DNA from: Cupidesulfovibrio sp000226255 | GTDB taxonomy: Bacteria; Desulfobacterota; Desulfovibrionia; Desulfovibrionales; Desulfovibrionaceae | DNA: 64,000 bases | Direction of reading: 5' to 3' | Assembly (NCBI RefSeq): GCF_003402415.2 | Contig: NZ_AP036014.1 | Span: 1,364,001-1,428,000, forward strand | Shown here: positions 1 through 7,584 of the stretch, piece after piece | How positions within the stretch are numbered: position 1 is the first letter of the stretch | How the letters are laid out: each line of letters opens with the position of its first letter | Program-made: the position numbers and the translations under genes | The notes under the pieces: model-generated | The model's input: only the letters and a program-made list of their open reading frames with translations | Databases searched by the model: none | Told to the model about the DNA's origin: nothing

Positions 1-1187
1 TCCACGCAGACCACGTGCGCGCCCTCTCGCACCGGCAAGCCTTCGGCGCGCAGCCCGTCGCGCAGGGCCGCGCCCAGCGCGGCAAGGTGGTGGCGGCGGT
101 CGTCCAGCCGGGGCAGCAGGTCCAGCAGGGCCAGGCAGCATGCGGCGTGCGCCTCCGGCAGGGCGGTGGAATGGATCACTGGCGAGGCCAGGTTTTCCAG
201 CGCATTGCGGGTGCCGCGCGGCAACAGCAGAAATGCCCCGAACAGCCCCAGCGCCTTGCCCAGCGTGCCCACGGCGGCGTCGGCCACACCATGCGCCCGG
301 CCGCGCCCGCCCGTGCCCAGGACGCCGAAGGCGTGCGCCTCGTCCACGATGACGAAGGCCCCGTGTTCGCGGGCCACCGCGCCAAGGCGCGCCATGTCCG
401 GCAGGGTGGAGTCCATGCTGTACAGCGATTCGGCCAGGATAACGGGCTGGGGGGCGTCCGTGTCGGCGGTCGCCCCGCAGGCGGGCGGGACGCTGTTCCC
501 TCCGTCGGCCTCGGCCCGCCACGCGGCCAGACGGCGCGACAGGTCGTCCATGTCGCCGTGGCGGTGGGTGTGCAGCCGCGCGCCGGTGGGCGGCAGGGCA
601 TGGGCCATGCTGGCGTGCACCCTGCGGTCCAGGAACACGGCGTCGCCGTGGCCCAGCAATCCCCACAACAGCGCCAGATTGGCCTGGTAGCCGCTGGGCA
701 GGAACAGGCATTCGGCATAGCCGAAATAGTCGGCCCAGGCGGCTTCGGCCTCGGCCGCCAAGGCGGTGTGCCCGGCGGCCAGGCGCGAGGCCGTGCCCGA
801 GGGCGCGTGGCGGGCGAAACAGGCGGCCACCGTGCCCCGCCATTCCCCGTCGGCGGCAAGGCCGAGGTAGTCGTTGCCCGCGAAGTGCAGCAGGGGGCGG
901 CCGTCCATGCGCACCAGCGCCGGGGAGGGGGAACCCGCCGTCCTGGCGGTCACGCCGGTTCCGGTGAAGGGTGCGGCAGGGGCGGACACGGGCAGCCCGT
1001 CGAGCAGCAGGGCGCTGCGCCCAAGCCCGGCGGCGCGCAACTCCTCCACCCGCAGGGTCAGGCGCGCGGCCAGCAGGCCGGGAGACACAGGGGGCGGCGC
1101 GGCGGTGGGCGTCGCGCCGGATGGGGCAGTGCCGGACAGGTCAGCGCCGGGCGGATGAGCGTCGGTCAGGCGGGTCTGGTCAGCCAT
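1..1187 (-). CDS. bioF: 8-amino-7-oxononanoate synthase (BioF), 3' end outside window
   Basis: PLP enzyme that condenses pimeloyl thioester with L-alanine to give 8-amino-7-oxononanoate, the first committed biotin ring step, in the cytosol. The alpha-oxoamine synthase signature GTLGKALG is visible with the PLP lysine at K311, preceded by the VIVDEAHAFG motif and the substrate-loop region FLPSGYQAN. The ATG at 1187 lies 22 bp inside the 3' end of the upstream hotdog gene, so translation is probably coupled. 395 codons are in the window, and the last part of the C-terminal domain lies beyond base 1. The N-terminus is about 70 residues longer and more Ala/Pro-rich than in E. coli BioF, so a later start is possible. 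The family call is secure. Confidence 0.93.
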   Translation of the reverse strand, partial: MADQTRLTDAHPPGADLSGTAPSGATPTAAPPPVSPGLLAARLTLRVEELRAAGLGRSALLLDGLPVSAPAAPFTGTGVTARTAGSPSPALVRMDGRPLLHFAGNDYLGLAADGEWRGTVAACFARHAPSGTASRLAAGHTALAAEAEAAWADYFGYAECLFLPSGYQANLALLWGLLGHGDAVFLDRRVHASMAHALPPTGARLHTHRHGDMDDLSRRLAAWRAEADGGNSVPPACGATADTDAPQPVILAESLYSMDSTLPDMARLGAVAREHGAFVIVDEAHAFGVLGTGGRGRAHGVADAAVGTLGKALGLFGAFLLLPRGTRNALENLASPVIHSTALPEAHAACCLALLDLLPRLDDRRHHLAALGAALRDGLRAEGLPVREGAHVVCV

Positions 1188-1642
1188 GCGAAGGTCTCTT
1201 GGTAGCGGGCGGCGAGGACGTCGCCGTTGAAGCGGCTGTTGTAGTTCGTGCGGCCGATGGTCAGGGTGGCGGTCATGTGCGGGGGCACCGCCGTATCAGC
1301 ACCGGGGGCGGCCGGTAGGGGCGTGATGCTGGTGGCGTAGGTGGCGGCGCGGTCGCTTTCGGCCAGCAGATCGGCCCGGATGTGCAGGGTGCCATGCAGG
1401 GCTCCGGCGGACGGCCAGGTGCATTCATCTGCCGTCAGCAGGAAGGCGTGGCGGGCGAACCCGGCTGCCCAGCGGGCGTGCAGTGCGGCCAGTTGGGCCA
1501 TGGCCTCCAGCCCCTGCCACGCGGGGGCGCTGGTGAAGGCGCGGCGGGCCGTGGCCCCGGTTTCGTCGCAGCTGTCCAGCCGATCCAGCAGCAGGAAGCG
1601 GGCAGGTGTATTTTTCGGCAGGGCGGCAACGATGGGCGTCAC
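1166..1642 (-). CDS. FabZ-like hotdog protein lacking the HFPG loop (biotin operon)
   Basis: A 158-residue protein that reads like a 3-hydroxyacyl-ACP dehydratase: the N-terminal strand FLLLDRLDSC and the central helix LEAMAQLAALHA match the FabZ/FabA-type hotdog fold. The stretch that normally carries the catalytic HFPGxPVxPG loop is missing; the chain passes from residue 43 straight into the helix, keeping Glu46 and Gln50. The start is a GTG overlapping the ketosynthase stop (GTGA at 1639-1642). It lies between the ketosynthase and bioF genes. Because a second hotdog protein in the same operon keeps the His loop but lacks the Glu, the two probably form one heterodimeric dehydratase. That pairing is inference. 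The alternative is a structural or carrier-binding role. Confidence 0.8.
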   Translation of the reverse strand: MTPIVAALPKNTPARFLLLDRLDSCDETGATARRAFTSAPAWQGLEAMAQLAALHARWAAGFARHAFLLTADECTWPSAGALHGTLHIRADLLAESDRAATYATSITPLPAAPGADTAVPPHMTATLTIGRTNYNSRFNGDVLAARYQETFAWLTRPA

Positions 1643-3009
1643 AACCGCACCACCAATGCCGCGTTCTGCCCGCCGAAGCCGAAATTGAGCAGCAGCCCGA
1701 TGGAGCCATTCCCGTTGCCGGGCAGGGGGCGCGTCCGGCGCACCCGGCGCACAAAATCCAGCCGCCCGCTTTCCGGCGCGGACAGGTTGCGCACTGGCGG
1801 CAGAAAGCCCTCCGCCGTACAGGCCAGCAGCACGGCCAGTTCCACCGCGCCGCAGGCCGAGGCGCAGTGCCCGGTCCACGACTTTACGGCGGTGACGGCG
1901 GGCGCGTGGCCCGCGTCGGCGAACATTCGTTCCAGCAGACGGATTTCCGCTGCGTCGTTGAGGGCGGTGCCCGTGCCGTGGGCGGCTACCCAGTGCACGT
2001 CGCCGGGCGACAGGCCCGCCTCGGCCAGCGCGCCGCCCACGGCGGCCTCGGCCCGGCGGGCGTCGGGCTCCGGTGCGGTCAGGGCATGGCCGTCCAGCGT
2101 GGCCCCCATGCCCAGCACTTCGGCCAGCGGCGTGGCCCCGCGCGCCAGCGCCGCGTCCAGCGGCTCCAGCACGAAGGCAGCGCCCCCCTCGCCGGGCACG
2201 AAGCCGCGCCGCGCGGCGTCGAAAGGACGGCAGGCCGCGTGCGGGGCGGCGGCATCGGCAGGGTCCAGGTCGCGCTGGATGGCCCCGGCGCGGGCGTAGC
2301 CCAGCAGCCCTCCTTCCGACAGGCGCGAATCGCCGCCAACGGCCAGCGCCGCTGGGGCAAGGCCCCAGCGCACCCGCCGGGCGGCCTCGCCCACGGCCTG
2401 CAATGAGGCGGCGCAAGCCGTGCCCAGCACCAGTCCTTCGCCCCGGATTCCGCAGCGCATGGCCACGGCCGAGGCGGCGGTGTTGGGCAGCCAGCGCAGC
2501 ATCCACAGGGCGTCCAGGCCGGGGTGTTCCAGACCGGGCGGAGTGTCGTGTTGGATTCTGCCCCGCCCGCAGGCCGTCGGAAAATCGGCCCCCACGTCCA
2601 TGTTGGGGCCGCTGGCGGCCACCAGCGCGGTGTCTTCAGGGAAGGGCTGCGGATGCGGGGCGTCGCCGCCCGTCGCCACTCCCGGCATGCCGGCCATGTC
2701 GGAGCAAGTGTATCCGGCCTGCCCGGCGGCGGCCAGGGCCGCCGCCAACGCCAGCAGTCCCCCGCGCGAAAGATAGCGACGGTGCCGCCAGCGGCCGGTG
2801 GCCGCTGCGGCGTCGAAGTCCGGCACCGGGGCGCAGGCCGCGCCGGGCAGGGCCGGGGCATGACGGAACGGGCTGCGTCCCTCGCGGATGGCGCGCGCCA
2901 TGTCCTGCGGGGTGTGCCCCAGCGGGGTGAATGCGCCCGCGCCGGTGATGACCACGCGACGGGAATGATGGGGGGGAGAAACGTGAAACTGCATATGGTT
3001 GGCAAGCAT
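1639..3009 (-). CDS. beta-ketoacyl-ACP synthase, FabF type (biotin operon)
   Basis: Condensing enzyme that extends an acyl chain with malonyl-ACP. The 456-residue protein has the whole thiolase-fold Cys-His-His set: C199 in GTACAASLQ, H344 in AAHGTGTALND and H381 in WTGHCASACG, with K376 just before it and the C-terminal FGFGGQNAAL glycine motif. It should therefore be catalytically competent. It sits between the operon's own acyl carrier protein and a hotdog protein. This indicates a dedicated role in building the pimeloyl chain, not housekeeping fatty acid synthesis. The start is uncertain: the ATG at 3009 has no clear ribosome-binding site, and the ATG five codons later would also keep the RRVVITGAG start of the fold. 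Confidence 0.9.
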   Translation of the reverse strand: MLANHMQFHVSPPHHSRRVVITGAGAFTPLGHTPQDMARAIREGRSPFRHAPALPGAACAPVPDFDAAAATGRWRHRRYLSRGGLLALAAALAAAGQAGYTCSDMAGMPGVATGGDAPHPQPFPEDTALVAASGPNMDVGADFPTACGRGRIQHDTPPGLEHPGLDALWMLRWLPNTAASAVAMRCGIRGEGLVLGTACAASLQAVGEAARRVRWGLAPAALAVGGDSRLSEGGLLGYARAGAIQRDLDPADAAAPHAACRPFDAARRGFVPGEGGAAFVLEPLDAALARGATPLAEVLGMGATLDGHALTAPEPDARRAEAAVGGALAEAGLSPGDVHWVAAHGTGTALNDAAEIRLLERMFADAGHAPAVTAVKSWTGHCASACGAVELAVLLACTAEGFLPPVRNLSAPESGRLDFVRRVRRTRPLPGNGNGSIGLLLNFGFGGQNAALVVRL

Positions 3010-3027
3010 GGGCGCAGACGGTGCCGT

Positions 3028-3450
3028 TCAGGCCGGTTGACTGTTGTTCCGCGCCAGCGCCCACGCCACATAGGCCGCCACGTCGCCGATGGTCAGCACC
3101 GGGGGCGCTCCGGGCACGCGCACTGCCTCCAGCACCTCCGCCACGCGCGCGGCGGACAGGTGCGGGTATTCGCGCGCCAGCCGGGCTTCGGGCGCTTCGC
3201 CGGTACGTTCCGCCTCCAGCACGTGGATGCGCAGGTCGGTGAGAAAGGCGGCGGCGTCGCGCACCGGAATGGCGAAGCGGCGGTTCAGCCCCGCGCCGAC
3301 TTCCAGCAGGTCGATGGATTCGCAGGGCAGGTCGGCCATCAGCCGGGTGGCGGGCGACAGGGTGGAGGCGTCCATGTCGAAGATGGGGGCCACCAGCGCG
3401 GCTATGGCCGCCGCGATGTCGTGCGGTTCGTGTCGGATGTGTTCGGGCAT
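3028..3450 (-). CDS. dedicated acyl carrier protein (biotin operon)
   Basis: A 140-residue acyl carrier protein. The phosphopantetheine attachment site is S45 in the motif PCESIDLLEV, placed as in other ACPs (usually DSL, here ESI), within a helical N-terminal domain of about 80 residues. The remaining 60 residues form an extra C-terminal section (residues 80-140) that ordinary 75-80 residue ACPs lack; it includes a predicted helix TIGDVAAYVAWAL. It is encoded 18 bp upstream of the ketosynthase gene and downstream of the SDR gene. It probably holds the growing pimeloyl chain and may present it to BioF. The extra C-terminus could be a docking element for the partner enzymes. Confidence 0.85.
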   Translation of the reverse strand: MPEHIRHEPHDIAAAIAALVAPIFDMDASTLSPATRLMADLPCESIDLLEVGAGLNRRFAIPVRDAAAFLTDLRIHVLEAERTGEAPEARLAREYPHLSAARVAEVLEAVRVPGAPPVLTIGDVAAYVAWALARNNSQPA

Positions 3451-3591
3451 GGTGCTTCTGCCTGTGGGTAATGATGGAAGGGGTGGCGGCTGGTCCCGCG
3501 CCGGAACGCGCGCCAGCCGGTGGAGCCGGGCCGGTTGTTCCAGCCGGGACAGTCCGCGCAGGCGGTCCAGCCGGGTGCGCGGAAGGGCGGG

Positions 3592-4422
3592 TCAGCCCGC
3601 AGGTTTCAGCGCGCCGAAGCCGCCGTCGCAGGTCAGGGTTGTGGCGTTGATGGCCGTGGCTGGGGCGGACAGCAGAAAGCGCAGGGTCTGCACGGCCTCG
3701 GCCACGGTCACGGTGCGCCCGGTGGGCGGCAGGGGGGCGTCGGCGGCGTGGGATTGCAGGAACGGCGCGCCCCGGCCCGCATCCATCCAGCCCAGCCGCA
3801 GCGAGCAGGCGGTGACCCCGCGCGGAGCCAGTTCCACGCCCACGGCGCGGTACAGGGCCTCTCCGGCCAGCTTGGCGGCGGCGTAGTAGCCCTGTCCGGG
3901 CGCGGCCCGCTCTGCGGCGGTGGATGAGACAAGCACGCACCGTCCGTCGCGCGCGGCCAGCATGGACCGGCTTACGGCCCGCAGCAGCCGGGCGCGGAAG
4001 GCGATGTCGCGCGCGGCCCACAGGTCGATGGCGGCGGGGTCGGCTCCTGCCAGCAGGCATTCGAAGCGCGAGTGCAGCAGGTCCACGAACAGCCGGGGCG
4101 CGGCCCCCAACGCCGCGCGGGCGCGTTCGGGCAGGGTTTCCGGGGTGTCGTTTTCGGCGTCGTCCCCTTCTGTCGCCGCTGGGGTGAAATCTTCATGCGT
4201 GTCCGCATGCTCCGGCCCCCCCGCGCGCAGGCGCAGCACCGTCGTCTCCGGCAGGGCCGCGCGGATGCGCGCCGCGCCCGCCGCATCGCGCGCGGTGAGG
4301 GCCACGGCCATGTCGTCGGCGGCCAGCGCCGCCCCCAGGGCCAGCCCCAGTTCGCACGAGCCCCCGGCGATGAGCACGGGGCCGCGCAGGGGGAAATCCT
4401 GCGGGGAAGGGCCAGCTACCAC
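3592..4422 (-). CDS. SDR-family 3-oxoacyl-ACP reductase-like protein (biotin operon)
   Basis: Short-chain dehydrogenase/reductase of 276 residues, likely the ketoreductase of the biotin operon's chain-elongation set. The cofactor loop is a variant glycine motif, AGGSCELG at residues 19-26. The catalytic Ser (about S166/S167 in VLVSSTAAE) and the YxxxK pair (Y180, K184 in YYAAAKLAGE) are present. The C-terminal CDGGFG is typical of FabG-like enzymes. An acidic insertion around residues 70-100 (EHADTHEDF...) is unusual. The start is taken as the GTG at 4422, which overlaps the TAG stop of the preceding hotdog gene; no ATG fits before the Rossmann fold without deep overlap. Substrate is inferred from context only. 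Confidence 0.85.
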   Translation of the reverse strand: MVAGPSPQDFPLRGPVLIAGGSCELGLALGAALAADDMAVALTARDAAGAARIRAALPETTVLRLRAGGPEHADTHEDFTPAATEGDDAENDTPETLPERARAALGAAPRLFVDLLHSRFECLLAGADPAAIDLWAARDIAFRARLLRAVSRSMLAARDGRCVLVSSTAAERAAPGQGYYAAAKLAGEALYRAVGVELAPRGVTACSLRLGWMDAGRGAPFLQSHAADAPLPPTGRTVTVAEAVQTLRFLLSAPATAINATTLTCDGGFGALKPAG

Positions 4423-4919
4423 GCCAGCACCCCCGTCACCAGCGGGCGGGCTTGCTCGTCCTGGCCCACGTTTGCTTGGCCCACCTCGCCGCCGTTCACC
4501 TCGCCGCCGTCCGGCGCATCCGCGCGTCCCGTCGTGTCGAGGGCGTGCAGCGAGCAGCGTATGCCGCCATCCGTGCATTCCATGCGGAAGGCGTAGTCGC
4601 CCGGCGTCACGAAGCGCCGGAAGCGGAAACCGCGCACGTCACGTATCGGGCGCATCCGTTGCACCAGGTGTCCCGTCCCGGCGAGGGGCAAGAGCGCCTC
4701 GTCGCCGCCCGTGTCCGTCTTGTCTGGCGCGTCTGGCGCGTTTGGCCCAGCCGTTATCTCGTGAATCCAGCGCGCCGCCTCGTCCGCAAAGGCCTGCACG
4801 ATGCACGACCCCGGCGCCACGGAGGCGCCAGGGAAATGGTCCGCGAACAGCGGGTGGGCCGGGTCGAACCGGAACACCCCGCTCCGCACGGTGCCGCTGC
4901 CGTCCTTCGCGGCGGTCAT
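4416..4919 (-). CDS. FabZ-like hotdog protein with HFPG loop but Glu replaced by Gln (biotin operon)
   Basis: A 167-residue hotdog protein with the FabZ active-site loop ADHFPGASVAPGSC (His28). In FabZ the catalytic glutamate lies 14 residues after this histidine; here that position is Gln42 (SCIVQAF), so a normal homodimeric FabZ active site is incomplete. The ATG at 4919 overlaps the bioA stop (ATGA) and its own stop overlaps the next start, so translation is coupled along the operon. The protein could supply the histidine half of a shared active site with the hotdog protein at 1166-1642, which keeps the glutamate. Alternatively it may be a thioesterase-like or non-catalytic subunit. The fold is clear; the activity is not. 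Confidence 0.82.
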   Translation of the reverse strand: MTAAKDGSGTVRSGVFRFDPAHPLFADHFPGASVAPGSCIVQAFADEAARWIHEITAGPNAPDAPDKTDTGGDEALLPLAGTGHLVQRMRPIRDVRGFRFRRFVTPGDYAFRMECTDGGIRCSLHALDTTGRADAPDGGEVNGGEVGQANVGQDEQARPLVTGVLAW

Positions 4920-6382
4920 GCCGCCCCCGTCGCGTCCGGCAACCCGTCCAGCCCGCCGGTGGCCCCATGCTCGGTCACGGCGCGGATGGCCTCGCCCGTG
5001 GCGTCCACCAGCAGGTCGATCTCCTCGTCGGTGATGGACAGCGGCGGCATGAGCACCATCACGTCGCCCAGCGGGCGGATGATCACCCCGCGCCGCCGGG
5101 CCTCCAGCGTGACGCGGTGGCCGATGCGTTGAGCCAGGTCGTACCCTTCCTTCGTGTCGCGGTTCCGCACCATCTCGATGCCGGTCATCACACCGCGCTG
5201 GCGGATGTCCCCCACGTGGGGCAGGCCCCGCAGCGTTTCCAGCCGCGCGGCCAGTCGGGCGATCTTTGGTTGCAGCCGTTCCATCACCCGTTCCTCGTCG
5301 AACACGTCCAGCGAGGCGATGGCCGCCGCGCAGGCCAGCGGGTTGCCGGTGTAGGTGTGGCCGTGGAAGAAGGTGCGCAACGCCTCGTGGCGGGCCAGAA
5401 AGCCGTCGTGCACCCGTTCCGTGGTCAGGGTGGCGGCCAGCGGCAGGTAGCCGCCGGTGATGCCCTTGGCCAGGCACAAGAAGTCGGGGGTCACCCCTTC
5501 CTGCTCGCAGGCGAACAGGGTGCCGGTCTTGCCGAAGCCCACGGCCACCTCGTCCGCAACCAGGAACACCCCGTGCGCGTCGCACAACTCGCGCACCCGG
5601 CGCAGCCAGCCCGGCGGCTGCAACAGCATGCCCGCCGCGCCCTGCACCAGCGGCTCCACCACGGCGGCGCACAGTTCGTGGCCGTGGCGGGCGAACAGCG
5701 TTTCCATGTGGGTGATGCATTCCTGCTCGCACGCCCCGGCCTGCCGCCCGAACGGGCAGCGGTAGCAGTGGGGGCTTTCGGCCTTCACCGTGTCGAACAG
5801 CAGCGGCGCGTAGATGGAGTGGAACAGCTCCATGCCGCCCAGGGCCACGGCCCCCACGGTGTCGCCGTGATAGGCGTTGCGCAGGCTGAGAAAACGGGTG
5901 CGCCGAGCGTCGCCGCCGATATCTGCCGGGGCCTGTCGGTGGAACTGGAAGGCGATTTTCAGCGCCACCTCCACCGACGTGGACCCGCTGTCGGAATAGA
6001 ACACCCGCGTCAGCCCTTGCGGGGCGATGGCGGCAAGGCGCGCGGCCAGTTCTATGGATGGTTCGCTGCCAAGGCCCAGCAGGGTGGTGTGGGCCACCTT
6101 GTCCAGTTGCGCGCGCACGGCCGCGTCCAGCCGGGGGTGGCGATGCCCGTGCACGTTGGTCCACAGCGAGGACACCCCATCAAGGTAGGATGCGCCGTCG
6201 GTGTCGATGAGCTGGTTGCCCTCGGCGGCGGCGATGACCAGCGGGTCTGAGGCCAGCCAGTCGCGCATCTGGGTGAAGGGGTGCCACACATGGGCCTTGT
6301 CCAGCCCGCGCAGCCGTTGCGTTGCGGCGGTGGGTGTAATGGCTTTTGCGGGCGTGCCGTTTGTCGTCGTCCGTCCGGTCAT
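4916..6382 (-). CDS. bioA: adenosylmethionine-8-amino-7-oxononanoate aminotransferase
   Basis: Transfers an amino group from S-adenosylmethionine to 8-amino-7-oxononanoate, giving 7,8-diaminononanoate in biotin synthesis. It is a class III PLP transaminase of 488 residues. It has the substrate motif HVWHPFTQ near residue 31, GSTSVEVALK near 133, LVADEVAVGFGKTG near 274 and the PLP lysine K306 in CLAKGITGGY. Residues 206-222 hold a four-cysteine insertion (CYRCP...ACEQEC) that may bind metal. The ATG at 6382 overlaps the bioB stop in an ATGA. An in-frame extension upstream would run 57 residues back into bioB and was rejected. Confidence 0.96.
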   Translation of the reverse strand: MTGRTTTNGTPAKAITPTAATQRLRGLDKAHVWHPFTQMRDWLASDPLVIAAAEGNQLIDTDGASYLDGVSSLWTNVHGHRHPRLDAAVRAQLDKVAHTTLLGLGSEPSIELAARLAAIAPQGLTRVFYSDSGSTSVEVALKIAFQFHRQAPADIGGDARRTRFLSLRNAYHGDTVGAVALGGMELFHSIYAPLLFDTVKAESPHCYRCPFGRQAGACEQECITHMETLFARHGHELCAAVVEPLVQGAAGMLLQPPGWLRRVRELCDAHGVFLVADEVAVGFGKTGTLFACEQEGVTPDFLCLAKGITGGYLPLAATLTTERVHDGFLARHEALRTFFHGHTYTGNPLACAAAIASLDVFDEERVMERLQPKIARLAARLETLRGLPHVGDIRQRGVMTGIEMVRNRDTKEGYDLAQRIGHRVTLEARRRGVIIRPLGDVMVLMPPLSITDEEIDLLVDATGEAIRAVTEHGATGGLDGLPDATGAA

Positions 6383-7488
6383 GCCCGTGCCTCCCCGGCG
6401 CATTTCCACCCATCCACGGCTCCGTCCACGGCTCCGTCCACGCCCAGCGCGGCCAGCATCTCCATGTCGTCGGCAAGGGCGCGGCCCGCCGTGGTCAGGT
6501 AGTTGCCCACCATCAGGCCGTTGGCCCCGGCGGCGAACACCCACGCCTGCCACGGGCCCAGCGTGGCCTCGCGCCCGCCGCAGACCAGGACGTCCCGCGT
6601 CGGGTGCAGCAGCCGGAACACGGCGATGGCCCGCAGCGCCTCCATGGGCTGCAGCGGACTGCGATGCCCCAGCCGTGTGCCCGGAATGGGATGCAGGAAG
6701 TTCAGCGGGATGGAGTCAACGTCCAGTTCGCGCAGGGTAAGGGCCAGTTCCACGCGCTGTTCCCACGTTTCGCCAAGGCCCAGAATGCCGCCGCAACAGG
6801 TGCGCAGCCCCGCCCGCGCGGCCTCGCGCACGGTGGCGAGGTCGTCGTCGTAGGGGTGCGTGGTACATACCTGCGGGAAAAAACTTCTGGCCGTTTCCAG
6901 ATTGTGGTGGTAGCTGGAAATGCCTGCGTCCTTAAGGCGGAGCGCTCGTTCCCGGCGGTTTCCGGCCCCCGGCGCGAGTTGCCCCAGCGAGGCGCACAGG
7001 CCGATGTCCACCCGTTCGCGCAGCAGGCGCGCCGCATGGCAGACCGCGTCGAATTCCCGTTCCGAAAGGGCGTTGCCGCTGGTCACGATGCCGAAACGGC
7101 GCACCCCCGCGCGGGCCAGTTCTTCCGCATGGCGCAGCAGCGTGTCCGGGCCGAGCAGTGCATGCACCGGAGCGCCCGTGTCGTGGCGCGACGACTGGGC
7201 GCAGAAGGCGCAGTCCTCGCCGCAGCGGCCCGACTTGGCGTTGATTATGCCGCAGGTGGTCGCCAGCGGCCCCTTGTGGGCCGAACGAACGGCCTGCGCC
7301 ACGGCCAGGATGTCCAGAATGTCGGACGCGGGCAGCGCCGCCACGGCGAGCGCCTCTTCCCTGGTGATGCCGGGGGCGTGGGGGCCTTTCGCCGCGTGGG
7401 CGCGGCCGGGCGATGCGCACGGAGTCTCCGTTCCGGGGGGAATGGTGTCCGAAAGGCGCGCGCGCAGACGTTCCAGCAGGGGGTTCAT
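6379..7488 (-). CDS. bioB: biotin synthase, radical SAM enzyme
   Basis: Converts dethiobiotin to biotin by inserting sulfur. It is a radical SAM protein of 369 residues with the SAM [4Fe-4S] cysteines C89, C93 and C96 in GRCGEDCAFCAQSS, and typical BioB segments such as YHHNLETARSFF, GGILGLGE and FLHPIPGTRLG. The N-terminus (about 40 residues before ITREEAL) is slightly long for the family. It is the first gene of the biotin operon; the BirA operator ends 59 bp upstream of the ATG, and a GGAG sequence (AGGAGCG) lies ahead of the start. A good -35 element for this operon lies inside the operator. Confidence 0.97.
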   Translation of the reverse strand: MNPLLERLRARLSDTIPPGTETPCASPGRAHAAKGPHAPGITREEALAVAALPASDILDILAVAQAVRSAHKGPLATTCGIINAKSGRCGEDCAFCAQSSRHDTGAPVHALLGPDTLLRHAEELARAGVRRFGIVTSGNALSEREFDAVCHAARLLRERVDIGLCASLGQLAPGAGNRRERALRLKDAGISSYHHNLETARSFFPQVCTTHPYDDDLATVREAARAGLRTCCGGILGLGETWEQRVELALTLRELDVDSIPLNFLHPIPGTRLGHRSPLQPMEALRAIAVFRLLHPTRDVLVCGGREATLGPWQAWVFAAGANGLMVGNYLTTAGRALADDMEMLAALGVDGAVDGAVDGWKCAGEARA

Positions 7489-7546
7489 GTACTGGTATCG
7501 CTCCTGTTGAATGGCAGTTCAGGGCGAGTAGCGGGCGTGTTCCTTT

Positions 7547-7579
7547 TTGTCAACCAAACAATTGCCTAGTGGTTTACAA
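7547..7579. promoter_or_regulatory. BirA operator between bioB and birA
   Basis: Two inverted 9-bp arms, TTGTCAACC and GGTTTACAA, are separated by exactly 15 bp. This agrees with the known bacterial BirA operator (TTGTAAACC, 15 or 16 bp, GGTTTACAA), with one mismatch in the left arm. It lies between the divergent bioB and birA genes. On the minus strand TTGACA (7548-7553) forms a perfect -35 for the biotin operon, 17 bp from a weak TACTCG -10 (7525-7530), so bound BirA-biotinyl-AMP would block the polymerase directly. On the plus strand TACAAT (7575-7580) could be a -10 for birA. Confidence 0.92.
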
Positions 7580-7584
7580 TCGCC

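Noticed and set aside
15..1205. Long plus-strand open frame opposite bioF
   Set aside because: Its translation is Gln/Gly/Arg-rich shadow sequence, with no ribosome-binding site; the minus frame has full BioF motifs.
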